From an uncultured Eubacteriales bacterium (lineage in GTDB: Bacteria; Bacillota; Clostridia; Lachnospirales; Lachnospiraceae): a stretch of 5,697 nucleotides of DNA. The notes below the pieces were generated by a model. That model was not told the DNA's origin, did no database searches, and was given only the letters and a program-made list of their open reading frames with translations. Shown here piece after piece: positions 1-5,638 of the stretch. Location: NCBI GenBank assembly GCA_900544525.1, contig UQVN01000218.1, positions 1 to 5,697 on the forward strand. The letters run 5' to 3'. A program made the position numbers and the translations under genes. Each line of letters opens with the position of its first letter. The first letter of the stretch is position 1.

Positions 1-18
1 AATGTTCTTTTTGCATTA

Positions 19-27
19 TGCTATAAT
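19..27 (+). promoter_or_regulatory. Extended -10 promoter of the LysR-type gene
   Basis: TG at 19-20, one spacer base, then a perfect TATAAT at 22-27: an extended -10 element, which needs little or no -35 box. A matching -35 would fall at or beyond the left edge, so it cannot be judged. Transcription would begin near 33-35, giving a leader of about 30 bases before the ATG at 63. The -10 lies inside a short dyad, ATTAT (15-19) and ATAAT (23-27), which could be part of a self-binding site for the regulator; that last point is inference. Confidence 0.6.
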
Positions 28-49
28 AAAAACGCATAGTGAAATTGTT

Positions 50-55
50 AGGAGG
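50..55 (+). promoter_or_regulatory. Ribosome binding site that fixes the lysR-type start
   Basis: A perfect AGGAGG ends seven bases before the ATG at 63. A GTG at 39 is in the same frame and would add eight residues, but this Shine-Dalgarno sequence would then lie inside the coding region and the GTG has no such site before it. The ATG at 63 also gives the usual LysR N-terminus, with the helix-turn-helix starting within the first 20 residues. Confidence 0.85.
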
Positions 56-62
56 AACATTT

Positions 63-899
63 ATGATAGAATTAAACCAACTGGTACAACTAATTACCAT
101 TGCTAACTATGGCACGTTATCAAAAGCATCTGAAGAATTACACCTATCACAACCCGCTCTTAGTCGTTCTATGCAAAAATTAGAAGCTAATTTAAATGTT
201 ACCTTGTTTTCTAGAACTAAAAATAAGATTGCATTAAATCCTGCTGGTGAAATCGCTGTGACTTATGCAAAAAAGATTATGAGCGATGTAGATAGTATGA
301 CAAAAACACTTCAATATTATGAAAAAAGTCTTCGGACATTGACGATTGGCTCTTGTGCTCCAGGTCCATTATGGAGTTTAACTGCCCATATGATGCGACT
401 TTTTCCAAATATGACGATTACAACAGAAATGGACGAGCCAGATACAATCGTTAATAAACTATACAATAATATTTATGATATTATTATCACAACATCTCCG
501 ATTCATGACTCACAAATACTATCCAAAAAATATTGTGATGAAGTCTTATCCATTACCCTCCCTATATCACATCCACTTGCAAGTAAGAAAGATGGAATTT
601 TTCTCAGGGAACTTGATGGAGAAACTATGCTTTTATATACAGAAATAGGGCTTTGGGAAAATTTAGTGAATACCAAGATGACAAAGACAACCTTCATTCG
701 CCAAAATGAACGAATCGCTTTTCAAGAATTAATTAAAGCCTCTACTCTCCCTTCTTTTACAACTAATTTGACTTCAGAGCCTGATGGCATTTTAAGCAAT
801 CGTATCATTCTGCCGATTCTTGATGAAGATGCAAAAATCACCTTTTATTGTAGTGTAAAAAAAGAAAATCAACGCTTTTTAAAAAGGAACATGGGCTAA
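63..899 (+). CDS. LysR family transcriptional regulator
   Basis: A 278-residue DNA-binding regulator of the LysR type. Residues 1-60 are the characteristic winged helix-turn-helix: the N-terminal LNQLVQLITIANYGTLSKAS stretch, then a recognition helix around SQPALSRSMQKLE (29-41), then LFSRTKNKIALNPAGE (49-63). Residues about 65-90 form the linker helix, and 92-278 are a periplasmic-binding-protein-like effector domain beginning LTIGSCAPGPLW. Length is slightly below the usual 290-310 residues; the C-terminal end is short rather than visibly broken. The start is the ATG after AGGAGG, not the in-frame GTG at 39. The gene runs convergently to the dehydrogenase at 1122-2066, so it is not in that operon. 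LysR proteins usually control a divergent neighbour, which here would lie left of the window, and often themselves. The effector and target cannot be told from sequence. Family assignment is very secure; function beyond that is unknown. Confidence 0.95.
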   Translation: MIELNQLVQLITIANYGTLSKASEELHLSQPALSRSMQKLEANLNVTLFSRTKNKIALNPAGEIAVTYAKKIMSDVDSMTKTLQYYEKSLRTLTIGSCAPGPLWSLTAHMMRLFPNMTITTEMDEPDTIVNKLYNNIYDIIITTSPIHDSQILSKKYCDEVLSITLPISHPLASKKDGIFLRELDGETMLLYTEIGLWENLVNTKMTKTTFIRQNERIAFQELIKASTLPSFTTNLTSEPDGILSNRIILPILDEDAKITFYCSVKKENQRFLKRNMG

Positions 900-1121
900 A
901 GTCTAAAAGATTTTTATTATGTTTCTATTAAACCTCTCAACAATCTATTATAAGTATACTAGAAGTGTACTAGATGAGAACTACTCCTACTTATCTTTCT
1001 TTTAGAAGTAAGTCTCATCTCCCTCTCCTATCATTCATACACTTCCTAGCTTCTCAATATTGGGTTAACCACAATACTCTTCTTGATCTGTACTTTTCTT
1101 AACAGACTTCCTAGCTTTCCA
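900..1121. other. Convergent intergenic gap with dyads and short repeats
   Basis: This is the 222 bases between the ends of the lysR-type gene and the dehydrogenase. No credible open frame and no hairpin followed by a T-tract is visible on either strand, so how the two converging transcripts end is not obvious. It contains: an 11-base tandem duplication, AGTATACTAGA (953-963) followed by AGTGTACTAGA (964-974); an outer dyad with 8-base arms (972-979 and 1013-1020); a near-palindrome around GGTTAACC (1058-1076); and an exact 12-base direct repeat, ACTTCCTAGCTT, at 1041-1052 and 1106-1117. Confidence 0.6.
972..1020. repeat. 49-base inverted repeat between convergent genes
   Basis: The arms AGATGAGA (972-979) and TCTCATCT (1013-1020) are perfectly complementary. 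An inner TACT/AGTA pairing continues the stem after a two-base mismatch. No U-rich run follows on either strand, so it is not a classical intrinsic terminator, but it is the only long stem between the converging genes and may act as a transcript end or stabiliser. Moderate confidence in the repeat, low in any function. Confidence 0.45.
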
Positions 1122-2066
1122 TTATTCCTTTAACTCTGCTCTTCTTATATAGGAACGCACAACCTCACAAGATGCATGGAATTTTTCCAGTTCACTCTCA
1201 GTAAGACGAAGTGAAATAATTCCTTCCATTCCATTTTTTCCAATAATAGCTGGCACACCTATCATGATTTCTTCTTCTCCATACTCTCCTTCTAGCAACG
1301 CAGATACTGGAATAATTTTCTTTTCATCATAGAAAATCGCTTTACAAATATCGGCTACTGCTGCTCCTATCCCAAACTCGGTAGAACCTTTTCCAATGAC
1401 AATTTCCATGCCAAGCTGATGGGTTCTATTAAGCAATAATTCTTCTGTCACTTTGCCATAAATCTCTGGCTGCTCCTCTTGTAATTCAAAAAGAGGTTTT
1501 CCCATAAAGGAAATATGAGACATTGGAACCATAGAAGAATCCCCATGTTCTCCTAATGCAAAACATTGAATGGAATTAACTGCAACCCCTGTTAAACGAT
1601 GTAATGTTAATTTAAGACGAGCCGTATCCAAAGACGTTCCTGTTCCAAAAATCCTATTCTTTGGCAAGTCTAAATGCTTTCTCGCATAATTTACAATGAC
1701 ATCACATGGATTTGTAATAGAAATAAAATAACCTGAAAACTTTGTCTGATTTAATTTCTCAATGACATCCTTCATCATATGGATGCTATCATCTAACATA
1801 TCAAGACGAGTTTGACCTTTCTTTCTTGACATTCCAACAGCATTGACAATGATATCTGCGTCATTACAATCTTCATATCCACCTGCTCTTACTACCGGAG
1901 TTCTACTCATAAATACCGTAGCATCCGCCACATCTTTTGCTTGTGCATCTGCTTTTCCTTCTACAATATCAATTAGTACAATCTCATCACAAATCCCAAT
2001 CTGTGCTAAATTTAGTGCACACATAGAACCTACATGTCCCGCACCAATAATTACAATTTTACTCAT
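1122..2066 (-). CDS. NAD-dependent L-lactate/malate dehydrogenase family enzyme, possibly malate-type
   Basis: A 314-residue cytoplasmic 2-hydroxyacid dehydrogenase of the LDH/MDH superfamily, which interconverts a 2-oxo acid and an L-2-hydroxy acid with NAD(H). Visible features in order: Rossmann motif GAGHVGS (8-14) with D33 ending strand 2, which favours NAD over NADP; the mobile coenzyme loop MSRKKGQTRLD (79-89); TNP with N119; LDTARL with D147 and substrate-binding R150; and GEHGDS with catalytic H174. T229 and I233 match LDH positions 246 and 250. The residue that chooses the substrate (classical position 102) is R81, where lactate dehydrogenases have Gln and malate dehydrogenases have Arg. 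An automatic annotation would probably say L-lactate dehydrogenase; oxaloacetate or another acidic 2-oxo acid is at least as likely a substrate. The start is supported by AAGGAG at 2073-2078, six bases before the ATG. The length is normal and all catalytic residues are present. It appears to be transcribed alone. The family is certain; the substrate is not. Confidence 0.9.
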   Translation of the reverse strand: MSKIVIIGAGHVGSMCALNLAQIGICDEIVLIDIVEGKADAQAKDVADATVFMSRTPVVRAGGYEDCNDADIIVNAVGMSRKKGQTRLDMLDDSIHMMKDVIEKLNQTKFSGYFISITNPCDVIVNYARKHLDLPKNRIFGTGTSLDTARLKLTLHRLTGVAVNSIQCFALGEHGDSSMVPMSHISFMGKPLFELQEEQPEIYGKVTEELLLNRTHQLGMEIVIGKGSTEFGIGAAVADICKAIFYDEKKIIPVSALLEGEYGEEEIMIGVPAIIGKNGMEGIISLRLTESELEKFHASCEVVRSYIRRAELKE

Positions 2067-2130
2067 TTTTTACTCCTTCCCAATTCCTTTACGAAATCCT
2101 TCTTGAAAATGGAAATCGAATTGAAATTTT

Positions 2131-2145
2131 ACAAAACGTTTCCAT
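2131..2145 (-). promoter_or_regulatory. cre-like (CcpA) site in the dehydrogenase leader
   Basis: Read leftward, ATGGAAACGTTTTGT matches the 15-base catabolite-response consensus WTGNAANCGNWNNCW at every fixed position but one (G in place of the C near the end). It lies about 65-80 bases upstream of the dehydrogenase start, likely downstream of its promoter, where bound CcpA would act as a roadblock. A short dyad, TTCCAT (2140-2145) and ATGGAA (2153-2158), overlaps it. This is a motif match only; no ccpA gene is in the window. Confidence 0.45.
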
Positions 2146-2178
2146 CAAAATCATGGAACGTCCTTATTTTTTCAAGAA

Positions 2179-2226
2179 ATCATATCCTATACGATTCTTT
2201 GTAAAGGCTTTCTTTCTATCATACCA
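2179..2226 (-). promoter_or_regulatory. Candidate promoter region of the dehydrogenase
   Basis: There are two leftward candidates. One is an extended -10, TGGTATGAT, at 2218-2226, with a poor -35. The other is TTTACA (2200-2205) and TATGAT (2179-2184) with a 15-base spacer, which is shorter than ideal. Either would give a leader of roughly 100-145 bases containing the cre-like site. The first overlaps the possible small gene at 2187-2327. Neither is strong enough to choose between them. Confidence 0.3.
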
Positions 2227-2327
2227 CAAAAAACCAAAATGAAATAATTATTTTTTAAAATTGCAAATGGAAATAACTCTATTGCTAAGATGATATTGAA
2301 AAGTATTCTTTTCTCTTTCGTTTTCAT
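2187..2327 (-). CDS. Possible small membrane peptide (46 residues), unrecognised
   Basis: A leftward 46-codon frame starting at ATG 2325-2327 and ending in TAG at 2187-2189. In its favour: a full AAGGAG Shine-Dalgarno (2337-2342) nine bases before the ATG; a TATAAT hexamer at 2358-2363 that would start transcription near 2351; and a composition typical of a one-segment membrane peptide. It has a basic N-terminus (MKTKEKR), then a hydrophobic stretch at about 8-37 interrupted by KNN, then a basic tail (ERKPLQRIV). Against it: the frame is short, no family is recognised, the -35 is poor, and a candidate promoter for the downstream dehydrogenase lies inside it. It could be a true small protein, a leader peptide for the dehydrogenase transcript, or chance. 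The ATG is buried in a 9-base-pair hairpin. Confidence 0.35.
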   Translation of the reverse strand: MKTKEKRILFNIILAIELFPFAILKNNYFILVFCGMIERKPLQRIV

Positions 2328-2350
2328 GTAGGTTCACTCCTTACATGAAA
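2322..2350 (-). repeat. Hairpin over the start of the small frame
   Basis: Perfect 9-base arms TACATGAAA/TTTCATGTA (2342-2350 and 2322-2330) with an 11-base loop. In the leftward RNA the loop carries nearly all of the Shine-Dalgarno AAGGAG, and the right arm contains the AUG of the 46-codon frame, so pairing would hide the start codon. It lies directly downstream of the TATAAT at 2358-2363. As DNA, the same 29-base symmetry could instead be an operator for a dimeric repressor. Confidence 0.55.
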
Positions 2351-2432
2351 GCATGCGATTATAATAAAATATACATCTAATTCCTATCATTTTTATGTAT
2401 TAGGGAACTATTTCTATCGTATTATTCTACTG

Positions 2433-2558
2433 TTATTCCCCGCCGTCATCATGATACTTCTCATTTAATTTCTGATTAATCTCTTGTGCCTCTTTTCTAT
2501 CTAAAATATAATAAGCCAAAGAAGTTAATAGATAAACGATTGCTACTGTGTTTCTACT
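2433..2558 (-). pseudogene. Remnant resembling the C-terminus of a GPH-type sugar symporter
   Basis: A leftward frame of 41 codons closed by TAA at 2433-2435. It has no start codon and an in-frame TAG just upstream (2559-2561). It reads as a hydrophobic end (TVAIVYLLTSLAYYIL) followed at once by a charged tail (LDRKEAQEINQKLNEKYHDD). A last transmembrane helix running into a Y-x-L-D-x-K-x-x-E-I-x-x-x-L-type tail is typical of glycoside-pentoside-hexuronide:cation symporters (MFS). I infer that a transporter gene was deleted here, leaving only its 3' end. The match is from memory of family tails, without a search, and the piece is short. A chance frame or another membrane protein remains possible. 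Confidence 0.4.
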
Positions 2559-2650
2559 CTAATGGATAACTATATTGCCGGATTTACCAAGTCTATCTGG
2601 ATGATCAATCAAAGCAACTCTTAAATGATTATTTCAAAAGACTTTATAAC

Positions 2651-2682
2651 AAATGTTGGGGTAAAAAACTATTCCAACATTT
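2651..2682 (+). repeat. Inverted repeat, 9-base perfect arms
   Basis: AAATGTTGG (2651-2659) pairs with CCAACATTT (2674-2682). In a rightward RNA the stem extends by two G-U pairs and one U-A pair to 12 pairs with an 8-base loop; in the leftward RNA those two positions would be A-C mismatches. The 3' flank on the plus strand is T/A-rich (ATTATAG) but not a proper T-tract. It may be a decayed terminator for a lost rightward gene. Confidence 0.45.
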
Positions 2683-2714
2683 ATTATAGACCAGAATGAA
2701 TTAGGTGTTTTTTC

Positions 2715-2745
2715 TTTCTCAAAATTCCATTTCTCTTTTGAGAAA
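2715..2745. repeat. Inverted repeat, 10-base perfect arms
   Basis: TTTCTCAAAA (2715-2724) and TTTTGAGAAA (2736-2745) are perfectly complementary around an 11-base loop. There is no T-tract immediately after the stem on either strand and no neighbouring gene start, so its role is unclear. Confidence 0.45.
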
Positions 2746-2779
2746 CTCTATAATGAGTAACTGGCTATCAAAGCCAAAC

Positions 2780-2823
2780 AAAAAAGAAGCCCTATACTAA
2801 TTACTTAGCATAGTAGCTCCTTT
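2780..2823 (-). terminator. Intrinsic terminator of adhE
   Basis: In the leftward RNA, GAGCTACTATGCTAA (2805-2819) folds onto TTAGTATAGGGCTTC (2786-2800) around a GTAA loop. There is one mismatch and a few G-U pairs, and flanking A bases pair with the first T bases. A run of six T follows (2780-2785). This is a classical Rho-independent terminator. It ends the adhE transcript about 100 bases after the stop codon and separates it from the dehydrogenase unit. On the plus strand only three T follow the stem, so it is essentially one-directional. Confidence 0.8.
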
Positions 2824-2853
2824 GACATAAGGTTATAGTATTTTATTGATATG

Positions 2854-2885
2854 ACTCCGTGCCAAGAATTAACTTGACACAGAGT
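2854..2885 (-). other. 13-base-pair hairpin in the adhE 3' UTR
   Basis: The leftward RNA pairs ACTCTGTGTCAAG (2873-2885) with CTTGGCACGGAGT (2854-2866) around a 6-base loop. All 13 positions pair, two of them as G-U. In the opposite-strand RNA those two would be C-A mismatches, so the fold belongs to the adhE transcript. It begins about 17 bases after the adhE stop and lacks a U-tract, so it is more likely a 3'-end stabiliser or processing element than the terminator, which follows at 2780-2823. Confidence 0.6.
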
Positions 2886-2902
2886 TCAAAAAGAAGACCA
2901 AA

Positions 2903-5527
2903 TTATTTTCCGTAATAAGCTCTTAAATATAATTCCTTAATTTCGCTCATTAATGGATATCTTGGGTTAGCGCCTGTACATTGATCGTCAAATGCTTGCT
3001 CAACCATTTCGTCTAATGTTTCCAAGAAGTATCTTTCATCTACTCCATATTCTTTAATTGATTTTCTAACTCCAACAGAAGCTTTTAATTCTTCAATTTT
3101 TTCAATTAAATTCTTAACAGATTCATCATCATTCTTTCCACCAAATCCACAGAAACGTGCACATTCTGCATAGCGTTCTTTTGTATGTGGATATTCATAT
3201 TGAGAGAATGTACCCATCTTAGGTGGGCAATCATTTGAATTAAATTCTACTACTAAGGAAATTAACAATGCATTTGCAATACCGTGTGGTAAGTGATGGA
3301 ATGCTCCTAATTTATGTGCCATAGAGTGACACACTCCTAAGAATGCATTCGCAAATGCCATACCTGCCATACAAGAAGCATCTGCCATTTTTGCTCTTGC
3401 TTCTACATTTGAACCATCATTGTAAGCGATTGGCAAGTAATCAAATACATTTTTCATTGCTTTTAATGCTAAACCATCTGTGTAATCAGATGCCAAAATT
3501 GAAACATATGCTTCTAAAGCATGAGTTAAAACGTCTACACCAGATGCACTTGTTAATCCTTTAGGCTGAGTCATCATATTATCTACATCAACAATCGCCA
3601 TATTTGGAAGCAATTCATAATCTGCTAATGGATATTTTACACCTGTTTCCTGATCCGTAATAACCGCAAATGGTGTTACTTCTGAACCTGTTCCTGAAGA
3701 AGTTGGGATAGCTACGAAGTAAGCTTTTTCTCCCATCTTAGGGAATGTATACACTCTCTTACGAATGTCCATAAATCTCATTGCTAAGTCTTGGAAATCG
3801 ACTTCTGGATGTTCATACATTACCCACATAATTTTACCAGCATCCATCGCAGAACCACCACCTAATGCTAAAATAACATCTGGTTGGAATCTTGTCATAG
3901 CCGCAGCACCTTCCTGTGCATTTGCAAGTGTTGGGTCTGGTTGAACATTAGAGAATACTTCATAAGAAATACCCATTTCATCTAATTTATCTGTAACTGG
4001 TTTTGTATATCCATTCATATATAAGAAGGAGTCAGTTACGATAAATGCTCTCTTCTTTCCTAGTACTGTTTTTAATTCATCAAGAGCTACTGGAAGACAT
4101 CCTTTCTTAAAGTAAACCTTTTCAGGTGCCCTAAACCAAAGCATATTTTCTCTCCTCTCAGCAACTGTCTTAATATTAATTAAATGTTTTACACCTACGT
4201 TTTCAGATACAGAGTTTCCACCCCATGAACCACAACCAAGTGTTAATGATGGTGCTAATTTAAAGTTATAAATATCACCAATTCCACCTTGTGCTGCTGG
4301 TGTATTTACTAAAATACGACAAGTCTTCATAGCATTTGCATGCTTTTCTAACTTTTCTCTTTCATTTACATTTATATAAATAGAAGCTGTATGACCATAT
4401 CCTCCGCCTGCAACTAAATGTTCAGCTTTTTCAATTGCTTCATCAAATGTCTTTGCTTTATACATTGCCAGAACCGGAGATAATTTTTCATGAGCAAATT
4501 CTTCTGAACTATCTACAGATTCCACTTCTCCAATTAAAATCTTAGTATCAACAGGAACATCAACTCCTGCTAACTTTGCAATTGTATGAGCAGATTGACC
4601 TACAATCTTAGCATTTAATACACCATCAATAATAATTGTTTTACGAACCTTATCCATTTCGTCTTTGTTTAAGAAATAACATCCTTTATCTACAAATTCT
4701 TTCTTAACTTCTTTATAAATAGGCTCTAATACTGTTACAGATTGTTCAGATGCACAAATCATACCATTATCAAAAGTCTTTGAGTGAATAATAGAAGATA
4801 CTGCCATCTTAATATCTGCTGTTTCATCAATAATAACTGGTGTATTTCCTGCACCTACCCCTAAAGCTGGCTTTCCAGAAGAATAAGCAGCTTTCACCAT
4901 TCCTGGGCCACCTGTTGCTAAAATAATATCAGCATTGGCCATAACTTCATTTGTTAACTCTAATGATGGAACATCAATCCAGCTAATTAATCCTTTTGGT
5001 GCTCCTGCCGCTTCTGCCGCTTCCTTTACAATGCTAGCTGCTGCAATTGTAGAAGCCTTTGCACGTGGATGCGGACTAATAATAATAGCATTTCTAGTTT
5101 TTAAAGCAATTAATGTTTTGAAAATCGCTGTAGATGTTGGGTTTGTTGTTGGAATTACTGCTGCAATTAAACCAATTGGCTCTGCAATCTTCTTAATTCC
5201 AAATGCTTTATCTTCTTCAATAACACCACAAGTTTTTGTATCCTTATATGCATTGTAGATATATTCTGCTGCATAGTGATTTTTAATTACTTTATCTTCA
5301 ACAATTCCCATACCGGTTTCTTCCACTGCCATCTTGGCTAATGGAATTCTATTCTTATTGGCTGCAGTTGCTGCTGCAAGGAAAATCTTATCCACTTGTT
5401 CTTGTGTAAATGTTGCAAATTCCCTTTGAGCCTGACGTAGCTCTTCCATTCTCGCTTTTAAAGCTTCCACACTATCTACGATTTGAGGTGAAACCATATC
5501 TTTTTTTGTCATATCTTTTTTTGCCAT
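2903..5527 (-). CDS. adhE: Bifunctional acetaldehyde-CoA/alcohol dehydrogenase AdhE
   Basis: An 874-residue cytoplasmic fermentation enzyme (E. coli AdhE has 891). It reduces acetyl-CoA to acetaldehyde and then to ethanol, using two NADH. Residues about 15-450 are the CoA-acylating aldehyde dehydrogenase domain: REFATFTQEQVDKIF near the N-terminus, PTTNPTSTAIFK (126-137), GVGAGNTP (223-230) and the catalytic cysteine C258 in GMICASEQS. A linker follows at about 450-470. Residues about 470-874 are the iron-dependent alcohol dehydrogenase domain: nucleotide motif GGGSAMDAGK (556-565), PTSSGTGSEVTPF (608-620), and predicted iron ligands D665, H669, H734 (CHSMAHK) and H748 (LPHGIAN). No key residue is missing. 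AdhE proteins of this kind assemble into spirosome filaments. The first ATG is chosen because GAGGAG (5536-5541) lies eight bases before it; two further in-frame ATGs follow at 15-base steps and have no such site. It is monocistronic, with its own promoter at 5639-5667 and terminator at 2780-2823. Confidence 0.98.
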   Translation of the reverse strand: MAKKDMTKKDMVSPQIVDSVEALKARMEELRQAQREFATFTQEQVDKIFLAAATAANKNRIPLAKMAVEETGMGIVEDKVIKNHYAAEYIYNAYKDTKTCGVIEEDKAFGIKKIAEPIGLIAAVIPTTNPTSTAIFKTLIALKTRNAIIISPHPRAKASTIAAASIVKEAAEAAGAPKGLISWIDVPSLELTNEVMANADIILATGGPGMVKAAYSSGKPALGVGAGNTPVIIDETADIKMAVSSIIHSKTFDNGMICASEQSVTVLEPIYKEVKKEFVDKGCYFLNKDEMDKVRKTIIIDGVLNAKIVGQSAHTIAKLAGVDVPVDTKILIGEVESVDSSEEFAHEKLSPVLAMYKAKTFDEAIEKAEHLVAGGGYGHTASIYINVNEREKLEKHANAMKTCRILVNTPAAQGGIGDIYNFKLAPSLTLGCGSWGGNSVSENVGVKHLINIKTVAERRENMLWFRAPEKVYFKKGCLPVALDELKTVLGKKRAFIVTDSFLYMNGYTKPVTDKLDEMGISYEVFSNVQPDPTLANAQEGAAAMTRFQPDVILALGGGSAMDAGKIMWVMYEHPEVDFQDLAMRFMDIRKRVYTFPKMGEKAYFVAIPTSSGTGSEVTPFAVITDQETGVKYPLADYELLPNMAIVDVDNMMTQPKGLTSASGVDVLTHALEAYVSILASDYTDGLALKAMKNVFDYLPIAYNDGSNVEARAKMADASCMAGMAFANAFLGVCHSMAHKLGAFHHLPHGIANALLISLVVEFNSNDCPPKMGTFSQYEYPHTKERYAECARFCGFGGKNDDESVKNLIEKIEELKASVGVRKSIKEYGVDERYFLETLDEMVEQAFDDQCTGANPRYPLMSEIKELYLRAYYGK

Positions 5528-5539
5528 ATCTTCTTCTCC
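5495..5539 (-). repeat. 15-base repeats over the adhE start, three in-frame ATGs
   Basis: Read leftward, three consecutive 15-base units each end in AAGATATG: GGAGAAGAAGATATG (5525-5539), GCAAAAAAAGATATG (5510-5524) and ACAAAAAAAGATATG (5495-5509). The last two differ at one base, a clear tandem duplication. The protein therefore begins MAKKDMTKKDMV, with a repeated five-residue unit. Only the first ATG has a Shine-Dalgarno sequence. Each duplicated unit carries a seven-A run. Confidence 0.85.
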
Positions 5540-5567
5540 TCTTTTGTTCTAAGAAATTGCTTTATAA

Positions 5568-5591
5568 AACACACTAAAATTAAACTGTGTT
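5568..5591 (-). other. Small dyad in the adhE leader
   Basis: AACACA (5568-5573) and TGTGTT (5586-5591) form a 6-base-pair stem around a 12-base A/T-rich loop, within the roughly 105-base untranslated leader of adhE. It does not overlap the ribosome binding site. Either a weak leader stem or a protein-binding dyad is possible; it may also be chance. Confidence 0.3.
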
Positions 5592-5614
5592 CCTTTGATA
5601 TTTTTTTAACTTTA

Positions 5615-5632
5615 TTGTTATTTTTTTATCAT
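5615..5632. promoter_or_regulatory. Second Rex-like site at the adhE transcription start
   Basis: TTGTTAT-TTTT-TTATCAT agrees with the Rex consensus TTGTTAA-N4-TTAACAA at 11 of 14 fixed positions. It spans about +1 to +18 of the predicted transcript and lies 35 bases from the first Rex-like site. The region is very A/T-rich, so a chance match is a real possibility. Confidence 0.3.
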
Positions 5633-5638
5633 AGTCGT

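Larger units (their letters stand above)
2559..2779. other. Non-coding stretch with inverted repeats
   Basis: No gene is supported here. A rightward 39-codon open stretch (2570-2686) lacks any start codon. The stretch is mainly notable for three inverted repeats: 2651-2682, 2715-2745, and a small TGGCT/AGCCA stem at 2762-2776. Together with the flanking transporter-like remnant this looks like decayed DNA between two transcription units. Confidence 0.5.

Noticed and set aside
39..62. GTG at 39 as the lysR-type start, adding eight residues
   Set aside because: The perfect AGGAGG would then be inside the coding sequence, and the GTG has no Shine-Dalgarno; the ATG at 63 fits both the site and the family N-terminus.
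503..697. 64-codon leftward frame inside the lysR-type gene
   Set aside because: Lies wholly antisense to a secure LysR gene, with no family resemblance; a shadow frame.
940..975. TATAAT on the minus strand as an antisense promoter into the lysR-type gene
   Set aside because: No -35 at any acceptable spacing and no extended -10; a lone hexamer is common in such A/T-rich DNA.
1843..2106. 87-codon rightward frame antisense to the dehydrogenase start
   Set aside because: Low-complexity Ser/Thr/Ile/Pro composition opposite a conserved Rossmann domain; a shadow frame.
2570..2686. 39-codon rightward open stretch with plausible-looking composition
   Set aside because: No ATG, GTG or TTG start with a ribosome binding site, bounded by a stop just upstream, not recognisable as a family, and of a length expected by chance.
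2806..2823. AAGGAG followed by an ATG and a 4-codon frame, leftward
   Set aside because: It lies inside the adhE terminator stem and stops after four codons; a by-product of the hairpin sequence.
3343..3564. 73-codon rightward frame rich in His and Leu
   Set aside because: Antisense to the iron-binding part of AdhE; its odd composition is the complement of Ala/Met/Lys codons.
4935..5258. 107-codon rightward hydrophobic frame
   Set aside because: Antisense to the conserved AdhE aldehyde dehydrogenase domain; the hydrophobic look arises from complementing Ala/Ile/Asn codons.
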